Assembly: GCF_029168945.1 (NCBI RefSeq)
Contig: NC_083605.1
Coordinates: forward strand, 42,147,659-42,211,658
Length of the DNA stretch: 64,000 nt
DNA from: Cannabis sativa
Lineage: Eukaryota > Streptophyta > Magnoliopsida > Rosales > Cannabaceae
Reading direction: 5' to 3'
Each line of letters opens with the position of its first letter. The first letter of the stretch is position 1. Under the pieces are notes generated by a model that did not search any database, was not told the origin of the DNA, and worked only from the letters and a program-made list of their open reading frames with translations. Shown here one piece after another: positions 35,069-47,450 of the stretch. The position numbers and the translations under genes were made by a program.

Positions 35069-36379
35069 AAGTGGTGGTCAAGTAGTGGCGCCTGTTGTGG
35101 CGCATGCTGATTCTTAGTTTGTGTGCAGTGGTATTTTCGTAAATATCTTCAATATTGTCTAGATCGGGAGGGGACTTTGTATTCGCCATTTATTTGGGTC
35201 TACAAATAGAATGGTGCAATCAGTTTGGAAAAACTATGTGATTTGGTTTACTATTTGACCGTATGTCTACAGAGCCAAAATCATGTATGTTCTTGGTAGA
35301 AGGGTAAAAGCTCAGAATGCTCCTTAACGGGGTACACTGGTGTCTGCTCTCCATCACCCCTTGTACCTTGGTGCTAAGTGAGCTACTACTAGTCAGTGGG
35401 ACTTGTTGGGCGGGCATATGAGGACCACGAGGGGACTCATATGTCTCCATGAGTTGGAGTACTCATGGACATTATCGGGCCGACCCGGTAGTGGATCGAA
35501 GAATGCTGCCAAAGGTTCACTAGTACGTTTCCCTTGGCATGTCGGTATGCCGCTTGCACGGGACGTGGCCTAGATCCTCCAAGAGACGTTGTGGTGCACC
35601 TTGGCCATGTGTGTCAACACGAGATGACACGGTTAGTCATTCGTGGGCTAGTTTGCATACGCACATGGAATGGATGCACGATGTTGGAAAGGGACAGAGG
35701 TCTAATGTATGCAACTAGTTTGGTGGCTTATCGCCTTGAGGATTGGTCCATGGACGTATAGAAGTCCTTGGGCGACGAGGGAGACTGTTCGGACAGTATC
35801 GAATGGGGCATGATAGAAGCGTTGGCACGTTGACTTGGTTTTGACATCTTCCCACACATGCAACCTTGGTCACGAGTGACAAGGTGAGCGTCCATGTTGG
35901 GATTTGTCTTACCATGGTGGGAACCTATGGACACTGCGAGTATCTCGGCTAGAGAGTCTTGATGCATGGATTCACTCATGGATGCTTGCGAGCATGACTC
36001 GACGGGAGTCGTTCAACAGACGGAAGTGTGCACGAGGCACACAGTCGCATGAAAAATGAGCCCATTGTTACTCTGATGGTTGGAAGGCTGACCTTGGCTT
36101 AGAGAAGTCAAGGTGCCGCACGGGTGTTCCACTGCCTGAATAGGTGAGCCCGTGACACTCAGCGCCATCATCCTTGTTCTAAAAGAACAAGGAGGATAGC
36201 CATGTATTGTCTTGAGCTTTTCGCTAGTGATCAAAGGTTGTACAAGCTGACGCAAGAATCTTACTATGGGAAGACACTTTTTTGTTCCAAAAAGTAGCAT
36301 TTCTTCCTTTCCACAGAGCCCAACATAACATTGCAGCACAACATACTTGATCCTCATCAAGTTTTAGAAAGACTTCATG
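35069..36379. other. Unassigned sequence between copia C and the LINE domains
   Basis: This is non-AT-rich sequence without a confident domain on either strand. It lies downstream of the zinc-binding domain of the minus-strand LINE. It may be the rest of the LINE (C-terminal region and 3' UTR) or older DNA into which copia C inserted. Short frames on both strands match nothing I recognise. No poly-T (reverse poly-A) tail is visible at 35069. Confidence 0.4.
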
Positions 36380-37103
36380 GAGCCAATTGCCGAACGAGGA
36401 TGGTCAAGCCATGTTCCAATGTTGACCAACAATGCGAAGCAAGATGACATTTTAATAAAGCATGAAAAGTCGTTTCAAGATGGGAGTTACATACCGGGCA
36501 AGAGGATGAGATTCTCACATGTTTTGACATAAGTTGGAGGCAAGTTGGGAGACATTCAGAAGTAGCACGCCACAGGAAGTTCTTAATCTTTGGGGGGATC
36601 TTTAGATGCCACAGTTTGCGCTAGAATACAGAGCTATCAACTCTCTGGCTCTTGGGCTTACCATTTTGCAAAAGAGTGTAAGCACTTTTCACAAAGAATA
36701 TACTTGAATGTTCTCCAGACCAAGACTAGAAATCAGACTAGGTTCACGGTGATTGAACAAATCATTAATGATTTCAGTATCCCATCTTCTTTCCTCGGTT
36801 ACAAAGAGATAGTCAACAATTTGTTCATATAAAGTCGTGGGTGGGAAAGAATATTTGTGGTTAGTCCATTCCCAATGGTTCGAAAAGCACTAGCATGGAC
36901 CACACTTTGGGCGCCCCAAATGCTACACCACACAAAACTGGGATTGTTGCTATGTTCGGCCGAGAGATAATCAGTATTGGGGAAGTATTTTGCCTTGAAT
37001 ACACGTCCTACGAAGGACTCGGGGTGACATAATAATCTCCAGCCCAATTTAGCAAGCATAGTAAGGTTGAACTCTTTAAGGCATCGAAAACCCATACCAC
37101 CAT
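36380..37103 (-). pseudogene. LINE (L1-type) RT C-terminus and zf-RVT domain, fragment
   Basis: LINEs are non-LTR retrotransposons that copy themselves at the target site. On the minus strand from 37103 the frame reads GGMGFRCLKEFNLTMLAKLG, then WRLLCHPESFVGRVFKAKYF and NPSFVWCSIWGAQ, the conserved segment following the plant L1 reverse transcriptase fingers and palm. After a stop near 36799 a second frame gives WDTEIINDLFNHREPSLI. A third gives IPPKIKNFLWRATSECLPTC with CPVCNSHLETTFHALLKC (about 36590-36430), the zinc-binding domain seen in plant LINEs. Frameshifts and stops show it is dead. It is cut at 37103 by the LTR starting at 37104, so upstream RT and endonuclease are outside the window or lost. 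Confidence 0.85.
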
Positions 37104-37470
37104 TGTAACGCCCTAAATAATTAGGCACGCTACCCAATATACTTAAGAAGCCATAATCCCCTAAACTAGATTACTAACAAAATTAGCGCGGAAATTAAAC
37201 TTTATTAATAAACGAAATGAAAATAACTTGTAATAATTTAAACTTTATAATTTAAAAGTTACAAAAGTTGGGATCCCAAAAATATTTACCAAATACTATT
37301 ACAAATCCTTTTCCTTTCGCCGATCTAAGCGGCAAAATAGAGTCTCAAAATGCATCACTGGTAGACCCCAACCCGCTTGGTGTAGTTTGGCCCAGACATG
37401 TACATTCTTAATTTAGCTCTTACACTCATGGCTGATCAAAAACAACTTTACCATTTCCTGCACAGTAGAG
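37104..37470 (-). mobile_element. Chromovirus-like LTR G, part 1
   Basis: It begins TGTAACGCCCTAAATAATTA, which parallels but is not the same as the TGTAACACCCTAACTACC start of the main gypsy family. It interrupts the LINE reading frame. The left target copy would be ACCAT (37099-37103). It continues at 39342 after a copia solo LTR. Confidence 0.7.
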
Positions 37471-39336
37471 TGTTGGGTTTTATGCCCTAAATAAAACTCC
37501 ATTTCAATGTAATCCATATTTTTCAATATCAATAAAGTAACAGAAGTATTTTTCATTCATTTGTCTATGTTTTGATTCACCTTATCAATTGTTTGTCTAT
37601 TTGATTTATAAATTCATCCAAACCCCTTTCACATACTTGATCATGTTTATTGTGTTGTGAACACAGTGGAAAGTAAACATGACTATGTGAATAAAGGATT
37701 CCTAGATTTATCAAACACTGGGTTTTACTGATATGACAATCTACAACAGAGTTTACTTGCATTTGGAGAAATGTTATGTTCTTTCCAGAACATTGGTTAA
37801 AGTAAAGCTCAGGTTGGATGCATGGAGTATGCATTGGAATGGACCGATATTGAACTTTGAAATAGATTTATAAAACTTACCGTAATATCTATTCAACTAA
37901 ATATCACTAAGTTGATCCTAGATCACATGATCTAAATCCTGATATGGTCAGGCTCAATCTCAAGAGTGTTATTCGTGTTCTTTGATTTGTTAGTTAAGCC
38001 TACTTTTGGGTCAGGGTGATACGTACATTTTGGGAATACGGTAGTGCAATTGAGTGGGAGCGCTAACATAAATATGGAATCTGTCGCTTCTATTTGGCGA
38101 ATAGTAAGCAAAGGATGATTTCCTTTGAGCTTAACCAAACGAGATAAATGGTGGAGTACTCATTTCACTTAGCTGAAATATCATTTATACAGGGTTAAGT
38201 ATTTTAAGGATAAAATACATTGTAGGGTGTTACGGTAATTTAGTCCCTTTATAATGTAAATCATCCATACAGAGGATCATTGATCAAATTAGGGTTATAA
38301 CAATGGATAACTAATGGTGTGTCTATATGGTGGAACATATAAAGCATTCTATATACTGATAGTGCAATTTTAAGTTCTATGTGTGGATTCAACGAAGAAT
38401 TAATAAGTTAGTGAATTTAAGTAGTAAATTCTTGATCTACTTATTGGAAGCTTGGATATATAGACCCATGGTCCCCTCACTAGTTGAGACAATATTACTT
38501 GTAAGACTCATTTAATTGATTTTAATTAATCATTTATAATTCTCAAGTCAGACTGTGTCTATTTGAGAATTTATCACTTATTAAGGGCAAACCAGTAAAT
38601 AGAGATTTTGAAGGGCATATTTATTAATTAGGAAACTTTAATTAGTTTTATTAATAATAAATAAATGACAATATATTATTTGATAATTAATTTTAATTAT
38701 TAAATAATTAGATTTGACATTTATGTGGTTGAACAAAGGAATTGGCAGTTTTTGACAAAACAGGAAACTAGCAATGTAGGAAAAGGAAAGTTGGAAAAGT
38801 GGCAAGCCTTGTTTCCACAATGCCTAGGCTGGCCACCTCTCTTCCCTTTTCACATTGATTTTTCAATTTTTAAATGTCAATTAATTCAACCATAGCCCTA
38901 GGTGGTCTTCTATAAATAGAAGGTAAAGCCTTCAGTTTTTGTACACACAACATTCTGACAGAATTCTCTCACACAGAAACTCTCTCTAAGCCGCCACCCT
39001 CTCTCTCTCTATCTTCTCTGTTTCGAAATCTATGAGTGATAGAGTAGTGCCCACACACATCAAGTAATACCTCAATCATAGTGAGGAAGGCTGTGTAGAA
39101 TTCAGAAACAACAAAGAAGGACTATCGGGCTCAGATCTTGATTATACTCTATGACAGAAAGGAATCAAGTGTTAGAGATCTGAGTGGGAGGAGACATATA
39201 TTCTGTTGCACCCAATGTAAGATTTCTGATACTTTTATGTGTTTAATTTTTCATCGTTTTAGAGGTTCATATTTAGGTTGTTAAAGCAACATACTTGTGA
39301 GTAGATCTAAGATCCTGGTAAAATAACTTACAACAT
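37471..39336 (+). mobile_element. Copia solo LTR
   Basis: This 1866-bp LTR begins TGTTGGGTTTTATGCCC and ends CTTACAACA. It is flanked by a perfect TAGAG duplication (37466-37470 and 39337-39341), and the host LTR G is continuous across it. No primer site or internal region is attached. It is more diverged than the LTRs of elements A and E. Confidence 0.93.
38910..38919 (+). promoter_or_regulatory. TATA box of copia solo LTR
   Basis: CTATAAATAG is at the conserved position. Confidence 0.6.
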
Positions 39337-39341
39337 AGAGC

Positions 39342-39435
39342 ACCTGTGAGCCAAGCCCAGCAACACAGTATAAAATAATGATAAACATATTGATCACACT
39401 ATATAATCTATAATGCCATTCACATATGCCTGTAT
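39342..39435 (-). mobile_element. Chromovirus-like LTR G, part 2
   Basis: This 94-bp piece of LTR G lies between the copia solo LTR and copia element A. Its last five bases, TGTAT, are the left target copy of element A. Confidence 0.65.
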
Positions 39436-41516
39436 TGTTGGGTTTTATGCCCTAAATAAAACTCATTTCAATATAATCAAATTTACTTATTAATATAGAT
39501 CAGAAAAAAAAATTAAATGTTGCATGGTTCACATGATTTATTTCATGATTATATGTACATAATGTATAAACATGACTATGTGAATAAAGTTTCCTAGATT
39601 TATCAGACATAGGGTTTTACTGATATGATAATCTACAACAGAGTTTACTTGCATTTGGAGAAGTGCTATGTTCTTTCCAGAGCACTGGTTAAAGTAAAGC
39701 TCAGGTTGGATGCATGGAGTATGCATCGGAACGGACCGATATTGAACTTTGACTTAGATTTATTAAACTTACCGTAATATCTGTTCAAGTCAATATCGCC
39801 TAGTTGATCCTAGATCAAATGATCTTAATCCTGATATGATTAGGCTCAATCTTGAAAGGCTATTCGTGTTCTTTGATTTGTTAGTTAAGCCTACTTTTAG
39901 GTCAGGGTGATACGTACATTTTGGGAACACGGTAGTGCAATTGAGTGGGAGCGCTATCATAAACATGGAATCTATAGCTTCTATCTGGCGAATAGTAAGC
40001 AAAGGATGATCTCCTTCGAGCTTGACCAAACGAACATAAATGGTGGAGTACTCATTTCACATAAGCTGAAATATCATTTATACGGGGTCAAGTGTTTTAA
40101 GGAATAAATACATTGTAGGGTGTAACGGTAATTTAATCCCTTTACTGTGTAGATCATTCATATAGAGGATCAGTGATCACATTAGGATTATAACAATGGA
40201 TAACTAATGATGTGTCTATATGGTGGAACATATAGAGCATTCTATATACTGAGAGTGCAATTCTAAGTTCTATGCGTGGATTCAACGAAGAATTAATAAG
40301 TTAGTGAATTTTAGTGCTAAATTCTTGATATACTTATTGGAAGCTCGGTTATATAGACCCATGGTCCCCGCACTAGTTGAGATAATGTAAAGCCCGCTTA
40401 GTTAATTTGGAAATTAGCAGTTAATCATGATTATTTATGAAATTATTTATAGCTATTTAAATAATTTATTATACTGTCATTTATGGAATTCAGAAATGCA
40501 TGGTTATGTTATTCAGTAGTTTTCGTATCTTGCATATTTTGCATTTCCGGTGTCCGGTATTTTGGAACTCGGCGTTTGGCTCAGTAGAAATCACAATTTA
40601 GTATGTTAGTAGTTTGGGGACGGGTTTTAGACATTGGGAATGTCGGGAATGGCCGGGAATTTAGAATGTCCCAAAAATACCCCTTTAGTATGATTTATGT
40701 GGTTTTAAGATGGAGGGGCAACATGGTCTTTTTGCCCCATTAGTATTTTGTCTTTTGTGATTTTATGAAATGGAAAAATAAATGTTTAATTGTTTAATTA
40801 ATGGCTCAAATAAAATGTGATATGTGATTTATATTCTTTTTTTTCACAAACATTCAACACTTAGTCAAAATTTAAGAAATTTTCAAAACACTCAAAGCTC
40901 TCTCTCTCTCTCTCTTTTCGGCCAAAGCTTGGGCTGCTAGGGCTGGGATTTTTCTGCTCAAAGCTTGTAATTTTCAACTCATCCTTGTGTAATTCTAGTC
41001 AAGGTTTGATCTCTTGTAAATTCCCTTTGTGTTTTCTTGAATTTTAAGTGAAATTGATGAAATGCATGCATGATTTTGGTATATGTTGCTACTGTGATTC
41101 TTGTTGTTGTTTCTGAGATTTAAGCATGTTAAATTGTGGTTATTTTGGTTGTTAGTAATGAGTGTTAATTCCTTTGCTCAAGTTTGGAATTTTTAGCTAA
41201 AAATATGGTTTTCAAAGAGAATTGTTTAGATTCTGTTTCTGTGTTGTTGCTGTAGTTTCTAATAGTTTTCAGAGGTGATTTTATGCTAGTTTAAGTAGAA
41301 TTAAGCTAGTGGAATGCATGTTTAGGTGGATTTGCTCAAGTTTGAGTTTAGAACTCAAAGCTTGAGCTCCAATGGTGATTTTTGTTTCTGAGATTTCTGG
41401 GTTAGTTTGTTGCCTTAGATTTGTTCTTTGGGGTGTTTAAAGCAGGTCTGGAAAGTTTGGAACCATTTGGGGTTGAATTGGTCGAGTTATGAAAATTTTG
41501 GTTTGCTGCCTGCGAG

Positions 41517-41612
41517 GAACCGGAATTTCGGTTGTGCATCCGGAATTCCGGATGAGGGTTCTGAATTTTCCAGAACCGGAATTCCGGTTGGGCAACCGGT
41601 CTACCGGTTGGG
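41517..41612. repeat. Palindrome cassette in gypsy solo LTR
   Basis: It contains CCGGAATTCCGG and AACCGGAATTCCGGTT palindromes and the AACCGG...CCGGTT pair, homologous to 7226-7320. Confidence 0.8.
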
Positions 41613-42217
41613 GAAAATTCAGGGACCCTAGTTTTCCTCGCTTTATGTTTTAGGGGGTATTGCCATGCTTTTTATCGACAGGGAAACTTTTAGTTCCTAG
41701 TTTTAGTCCCCAGGAAGTGATTTAGCGTGTCACTTATAGCGTTGTGATTTTTATGGTTTAGGAGCCGATGTCCAGCGCTCGGCTTCGGATTCCGGTCGGG
41801 TTGGCCAAGCACACTGAATTCGGAATCCAGGTAAGATTAGTATAACAGTATGCATATGTAGATTACATGTTTAGCGAGCATGTAGGAAGCCTGTTAGGTT
41901 ACATTAGTTGTATGTTAGCTTCGAACAATCCAACCCTGTCACGTCGGTACAGGCTGGAGTATGACCAGCAGCCGGAGTATGACCGGTTTGACCGATCAGG
42001 CTGACACTTGGTTGGTGGTTCCGTACTATTGACGTATCCCGTCGGTACAGGCTGGAGTATGACCAGCAGCCGGAGTATGACCGGTTCGACCGATCAGGAG
42101 GATATAGTAACACGTCGGTACAGTGGAGTATGACCAGCAGCCGGAGTATGACCGGTTCGACCGATCAGGTTGTTACGTGTCAATAGTACCATCCCTATGA
42201 ACGTTCAGAACTCAGTA

Positions 42218-42296
42218 CCATGTTGGACATGGCAGTAGTGGCTCAGTACCATGTTGGACATGGCAGTAGCGGGACTCAGTATCGTGTTGGACACGG
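42218..42296 (+). repeat. Array of three hairpin units
   Basis: Units lie at 42218-42232, 42249-42263 and 42282-42296, with starts 31 and 33 bp apart. The first two are CCATGT-TGG-ACATGG. The third is TCGTGT-TGG-ACACGG, where an A:T pair is replaced by G:C on both arms. Confidence 0.85.
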
Positions 42297-43607
42297 CAGT
42301 TAGTATTATGTATGAGTATTATTATGCTTTTCTTACTGAGTCTGTCAACTCACAGTTCTACGTTATGTGTAGGTAAAGGCAAGGCTAAAGCTGATGGACC
42401 GTGAGCGAGCTTGAGAAGATTGTACATGTCGGGGCGGTTAGGCCTGGAGCGTACGATCCTCGGGACAGCAAGGCTGAATTTTTGTAACTGGTCGTTAGAC
42501 GACTTTTATTTTTATGTAATGGTTAAACAGTTAAATCTTTTTGTAAATGATTTTATAATCGGGATCCCGAGTCTTTTGTAATATTATTTTATAAGTTTAA
42601 TTAAAAAGAAAAATTTTAATTAATCACGTTTTTCCATAAACCTCGTTGATTAGCAACGAGCTGCACAGTATGTTTAAAAATCACGTAATACGCCTAAGTT
42701 AGTTAGGGTGTTACAGATAATATTTCTTGTAAGACTCATATAATTGGTTTTGATTAATCAATTATAATTCTCAAATTAGAATATGTCTATTTGTGAATTT
42801 TTCACTAAGTAAGGGCGAAATTGTAAAGAAAGAGTTTATAGGGGCATATTTTTGTTAATTATGATACTTTGTATGGTTCAATTAATAAATATGATAAATG
42901 ACAATATTATTTAATAATTATTTATAGTTATTAAATAGTTACAATTGGCATTTAAATGGTTGAATTAGAAAATTGGCGTTTTTGAGAAAATCAGATGCAG
43001 AAAAGATAAAACTGCAAAATTACAAAAAGTGAGGCCCAAATCCACCATGTAGGGCCGGCCACTTTTGTAGGGTTTTTCCCTCTGATATTTTCATTATTTT
43101 AATGCCAAATAATTCAAACCTAACCCTAGTGGAATGTTATAAATAGATAGTGAAGGCTTCAGGAAAATTACACTTTTCTTCTGACACTTCTGATTCAGAA
43201 AAAAACTGAGCCTCTCTCTCTCCCTATCTTTAGCTGCCACTTCTTCTCTCTCTTGTTCATTGAAATTTCGAAATTTCTTAGTGTATGAGTAGTGGCCACA
43301 CACAGCAAGTGATACCTCAATCATAGTGAGGAAGATCGTGAAGAAAGACTTTCAGCAAGAAGGAGTTTCAGCATCAAAGATTCAGAGAAAGAGATCCAGG
43401 TTCAGATATTGATAATGCTCTGCTACAGAAAGGAATCAAGGGCTAGATATCTGAATGGAAGGAGTCATTATATTCCGCTGCACCCAATGTAAGGTTTCCT
43501 AAACTTTATATGTGTTTATTTTATCGTTTTAGAAAAATCATATTTAGGGTGTTAATAAACATACTTGTGAGTAGATCTAAGATCCTGGTAAAATAATTTC
43601 CAACAAC

Positions 43608-43620
43608 TGGCCTCAGAGCC
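43608..43620 (+). other. Degenerate primer binding site of copia A
   Basis: TGGCCTCAGAGCC stands where TGGTATCAGAGCC is expected; the two central bases TA are CC. Confidence 0.75.
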
Positions 43621-45135
43621 ATGGTAATTGATTTACTTGCAAGAAATTTGGACTTTAAAACGATTGTTTGTTTGTTTTTGGATGGTATCATGTTGTATTG
43701 AGTGTTATTTGATGATTGATTGGTGTTTGTGAATTTTTCGTGAAAAATAATTGAATATCTTTTTCTGAAATTATTTTTATTGGATAGTATGGAAAAAATT
43801 AAGCAAGTTACTTTTTTACAGAACTCAATTTCGATTTAATTTGAATTAGTTATGAGTTTTTGAAGATTCGAAAAAATTGGAGTTGTGCTCAAATTTTCCT
43901 GCGATCGCGAAAACTGTCCGTACAGCTCACAATTTTTTCATTTTTCATCGATTTTTCATGCTTTTTCATGGAATTAACTTCCAATTTTTTGTGTAGTTTT
44001 GTATTTATAGATTTACTATTCCTAATTCAATTCTAATTATCATTATGAATTAATTTAATATTTTTTAAATTTAATTCAAGATATTAGTGTAATTTGAATT
44101 TTAAAATAGTAAATATCTATCTTATTGCTTAATTATCTATCTTATTTTTAAATTTGATTATATCTTATCTTATTTTTTAATTTAAGGTCAGATTTTAAAT
44201 ATTTTTAAATTAAATCTTTTTTAAATAATTTGACCTTATTTAAATTTAAAATAAGATAACTATAATCATGTAATTTTAGATAGATGTAAGATATTTTGCT
44301 AACTTTTAAATTTTGTTATTTTATTTATTTAAATTACATTTAAAATCTGAAAAAGATATTCATTTATCTTTTTCAATTTTTTATTTAATTTTTATTTATA
44401 AAATAACATTTAAATTTTAAAAGTAGTTAGCAAATTTTGAAATGATATTTAGGTTGGTTGAAACCTAATTTTTCAAAATTGTAGGTTTAATTTTAAATTT
44501 AAATTACTTTTTGAATTTTTGAATTTTTCAATTTTTTTTTTAAATTTTCAAAAATTCTTTTTTATTTAATTAATTATTTTTCGAAATTAATAATTTAATT
44601 TAAAATTAAATAAATCCTACATCCAACTATCCAACTAACCTTGTTGCAGGAGTATGTGTTTTAGCTTGTGTGTAAGTTTTCAAAACCTATTATTACTTGA
44701 TTGCAAATAGTCATGGTTACTTTTTGCCAGATCTAATGATCTGATGGCTCCCTCGGTCAAGTTAATAATTTGTAACATGTATATTTACAATCTTCTTTCA
44801 TCTGTGTATGACCTAGCAACATGATAGGACCCATCCAAAGTGTGCCTGTGTGAGCCTATGTGTTTAATTTTATTATAGATGCATATAGGTTGCTGTTGCT
44901 AAAATAAATTATCATAGTTCTTCATAGAATTTATTTAGGCCCATTTAGTTTTTGGGCCTATTAAATTAATAACAATTGTTCTTATTAAGGTTAAATATCT
45001 CTCTTTTGGGCCTTGTGTGAGAGTTGGGAGCCATAGAAGTGGGTACGACATACTGAACCCAGCACCCCCTCACATGAACCACCCCAATTGTGAAGGCCCA
45101 TTTGCCTGATTTGAATAACTGTACTAGGTTAATTA

Positions 45136-47027
45136 TGTTGGGTTTTATGCCCTAAATAAAACTCATTTCAATATAATCAGATTTACTTATTAATATAGAT
45201 CAGAAATAACATTTAATGTTGCATGGTTCACATGATTTATTTCATGATTATATGTACATAATGTATAAATTCATCTGAAACCCTTTTCACATACTTGATC
45301 CTGTTTATTGTGCCGTCAACACATTGGAAAGTAAACATGACTATGTGAATAAAGTTTCCTAGATTTATCAGACATAGGGTTTTACTGATATGATAATCTA
45401 CAACAGAGTTTACTTGCATTTGGAGAAGTGCTATGTTCTTTCCAGAGCATTGGTTAAAGTAAAGCTCAGGTTGGATGCATGGAGTATGCATCGGAAGGGA
45501 CCGATATTGAACTTTGACTTAGATTTAATTAAACTTACCGTAAAATCTATTCAAGTCAATATCGCCTAGTTGATCCTAGATCAAATGATCTTAATCCTGA
45601 TATGATTAGGCTCAATCTTGAAAGGCTATTCGTGTTCTTTGATTTGTTAGTTAAGCCTACTTTTAGGTCAGGGTGATACGTACATTTTGGGAACACGGTA
45701 GTGCAATTGAGTGGGAGCGCTATCATAAACATGGAATCTATAGCTTCTATCTGGCGAATAGTAAGCAAAGGATGATCCCCTTCGAGCTTGACCAAACGAA
45801 CATAAATGGTGAAGTACTCATTTCACATTAGCTGAAATATCATTTATACGGGGTCAAGTGTTTTAAGGAATAAATACATTGTAGGGTGTAACGGTAATTT
45901 AATCCCTTTACAGTGTAGATCATTCATATAGAGGATCATTGATCAAATTAGGATTATAACAATGGATAACTAATGATGTGTCTATATGGTGGAACATATA
46001 GAGCATTCTATATAACTGAGAGTGCAATTCTAAGTTCTATGCGTGGATTCAACGAAGAATTAATAAGTTAGTGAATTTTAGTGCTAAATTCTTGATCTAC
46101 TTATTGGAAGCTCGGTTATATAGACCCATGGTCCCCCCACTAGTTGAGATAATATTTCTTGTAAGACTCATGTAATTTGTTTTGATTAATCAATTATAAT
46201 TCTCAAATTAGACTATGTGTATTTGTGAATTTTTCACTAAGTAAGGGCGAAATTGTAAAGAAAGAGTTTATAGGGGCATATTTGTTAATTATGATACTTT
46301 GTATGGTTCAATTAATAAATATGATAAATGACAATATTATTTAATAATTATTTATAGTTATTAAATAGTTAGAATTGGCATTTAAATGTTTGAATTAGGA
46401 AATTGGCATTTTTGAGAAAATCAGATACAAAAGGTGTTAAAATTGCAAAATTGCAAAGCCCAAGGCCCAATCCATTAAAGGCATGGCCGACCACCTACTG
46501 TAGCATTTTAAATTGATTTTTTCATTATTTTAATGCCATATAATTCAAATCTAACCCTAGTGGAATGCTATAAATAGATAGTGAAGGCTTCAGAAAAACA
46601 CACTTTTATTCTGACTTTTTCTATTCAGAAAAACTGAGCCTTCTCTCTCCCTATCTTTAGGTGACCACTCTCTCTCTTCTTCCTTGATAATTTCGAAATC
46701 CTTAGTGTATGAGTAGTGCCCACACACATCAAGTGATACCTCAATCATAGTGAGGAAGATCGTGAAGAAAGATCATCAGCAAAGGAGTTTCAGCATCAAA
46801 GATTCAGAGAAAGAGATCCAGGTTCAGATATTGATAATGCTCTGCTACAGAAAGGAATCAAGGGCTAGATATATGAACGGAAGGAGTCATATTATTCCGC
46901 TGCATCCAATGTAAGGTTTCTTAAACTTTATATGTGTTTAATTTATCGTTTTAGAAAGTTCTTATTTAGGATGTTAATAAACATACTTGTGAGTAGATCT
47001 AAGATCCTGTTAAAATAATTTCCAACA
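45136..47027 (+). mobile_element. Copia solo LTR nested in copia A
   Basis: This 1892-bp LTR begins TGTTGGGTTTTATGCCC and ends TTTCCAACA. It has a perfect AATTA duplication (45131-45135 and 47028-47032). It is of the same family as the element it sits in, and the uninterrupted site is visible at about 9640 in element C. Confidence 0.95.
46568..46577 (+). promoter_or_regulatory. TATA box of nested copia solo LTR
   Basis: CTATAAATAG followed by ATAGTGAAGGCTTCAG, as in the 3' LTR of element A. Confidence 0.6.
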
Positions 47028-47342
47028 AATTAAACTAGTTTAACCTAATAAAATTGATTAGCAACATAATTAATTTCATTTATTTTGAAATTAATTTAAG
47101 AAAATCATAGTTTAAAGAATTTTATTCTAAGCTAAACTATGTGTATTTTCTTGTATTTAATTAAATATAGAATTATAACCATCTAGATTCTTTCTGAAGC
47201 TTAATTTAAATTTTCATTAAATATTCCTATTTAAGTTGATATTTAGTTATCTCTAACTAATCAACTTAAATCTGAATATCTTTTGAATTTCAAATTTCAA
47301 AATTAAGTTGAAAAATTTTAGGCATTGGTTATTAAGATTCTT

Positions 47343-47450
47343 TAGATATTTTTTAAGTTAATATCTTTTCGAATATTAACTTAAAATGGAATATTTTAGA
47401 TATTTTTTAAGTTAATATCTTTTCGAATATTAACTTAAAATGGAATATTT
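47343..47450. repeat. 54-bp tandem duplication containing a hairpin
   Basis: Two near-identical 54-bp units start at 47343 and 47397. Each contains arms AAGTTAATAT and ATATTAACTT. Element B has a single copy at about 755-825 (reverse), so the duplication is specific to element A or its sublineage. Confidence 0.85.

Larger units (their letters stand above)
40386..42715 (+). mobile_element. Gypsy chromovirus solo LTR
   Basis: This 2330-bp LTR begins TGTAAAGCCC and ends GTGTTACA. It has a perfect GATAA duplication (40381-40385 and 42716-42720). It is about 90 bp longer than the family norm because it has a third, partly shortened copy of the tandem unit (about 42108-42168). The palindrome cassette is at 41517-41612, the donor-like CAG/GTAAG near 41830, and the hairpin array at 42218-42296. 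Confidence 0.95.
39436..43605 (+). mobile_element. 5' LTR of copia element A (interrupted)
   Basis: It is composed of 39436-40385 and 42721-43605, with the solo gypsy LTR and one GATAA copy between. It lacks 66 bp present in the 3' LTR (52039-52104); the junction at about 39570 shows TAAA microhomology. Its TATA box is mutated to TTATAAATAG (43137-43146). Confidence 0.9.

Noticed and set aside
35534..35761. Plus-strand 75-codon frame beside the LINE
   Set aside because: Opposite strand to the LINE domains, no recognisable motif, and overlapping open frames on the other strand.
42218..42296. CRISPR-like regularly spaced repeats
   Set aside because: The units are 15-bp hairpins inside a plant LTR with spacers that are themselves repeated; no cas genes and a eukaryotic context.
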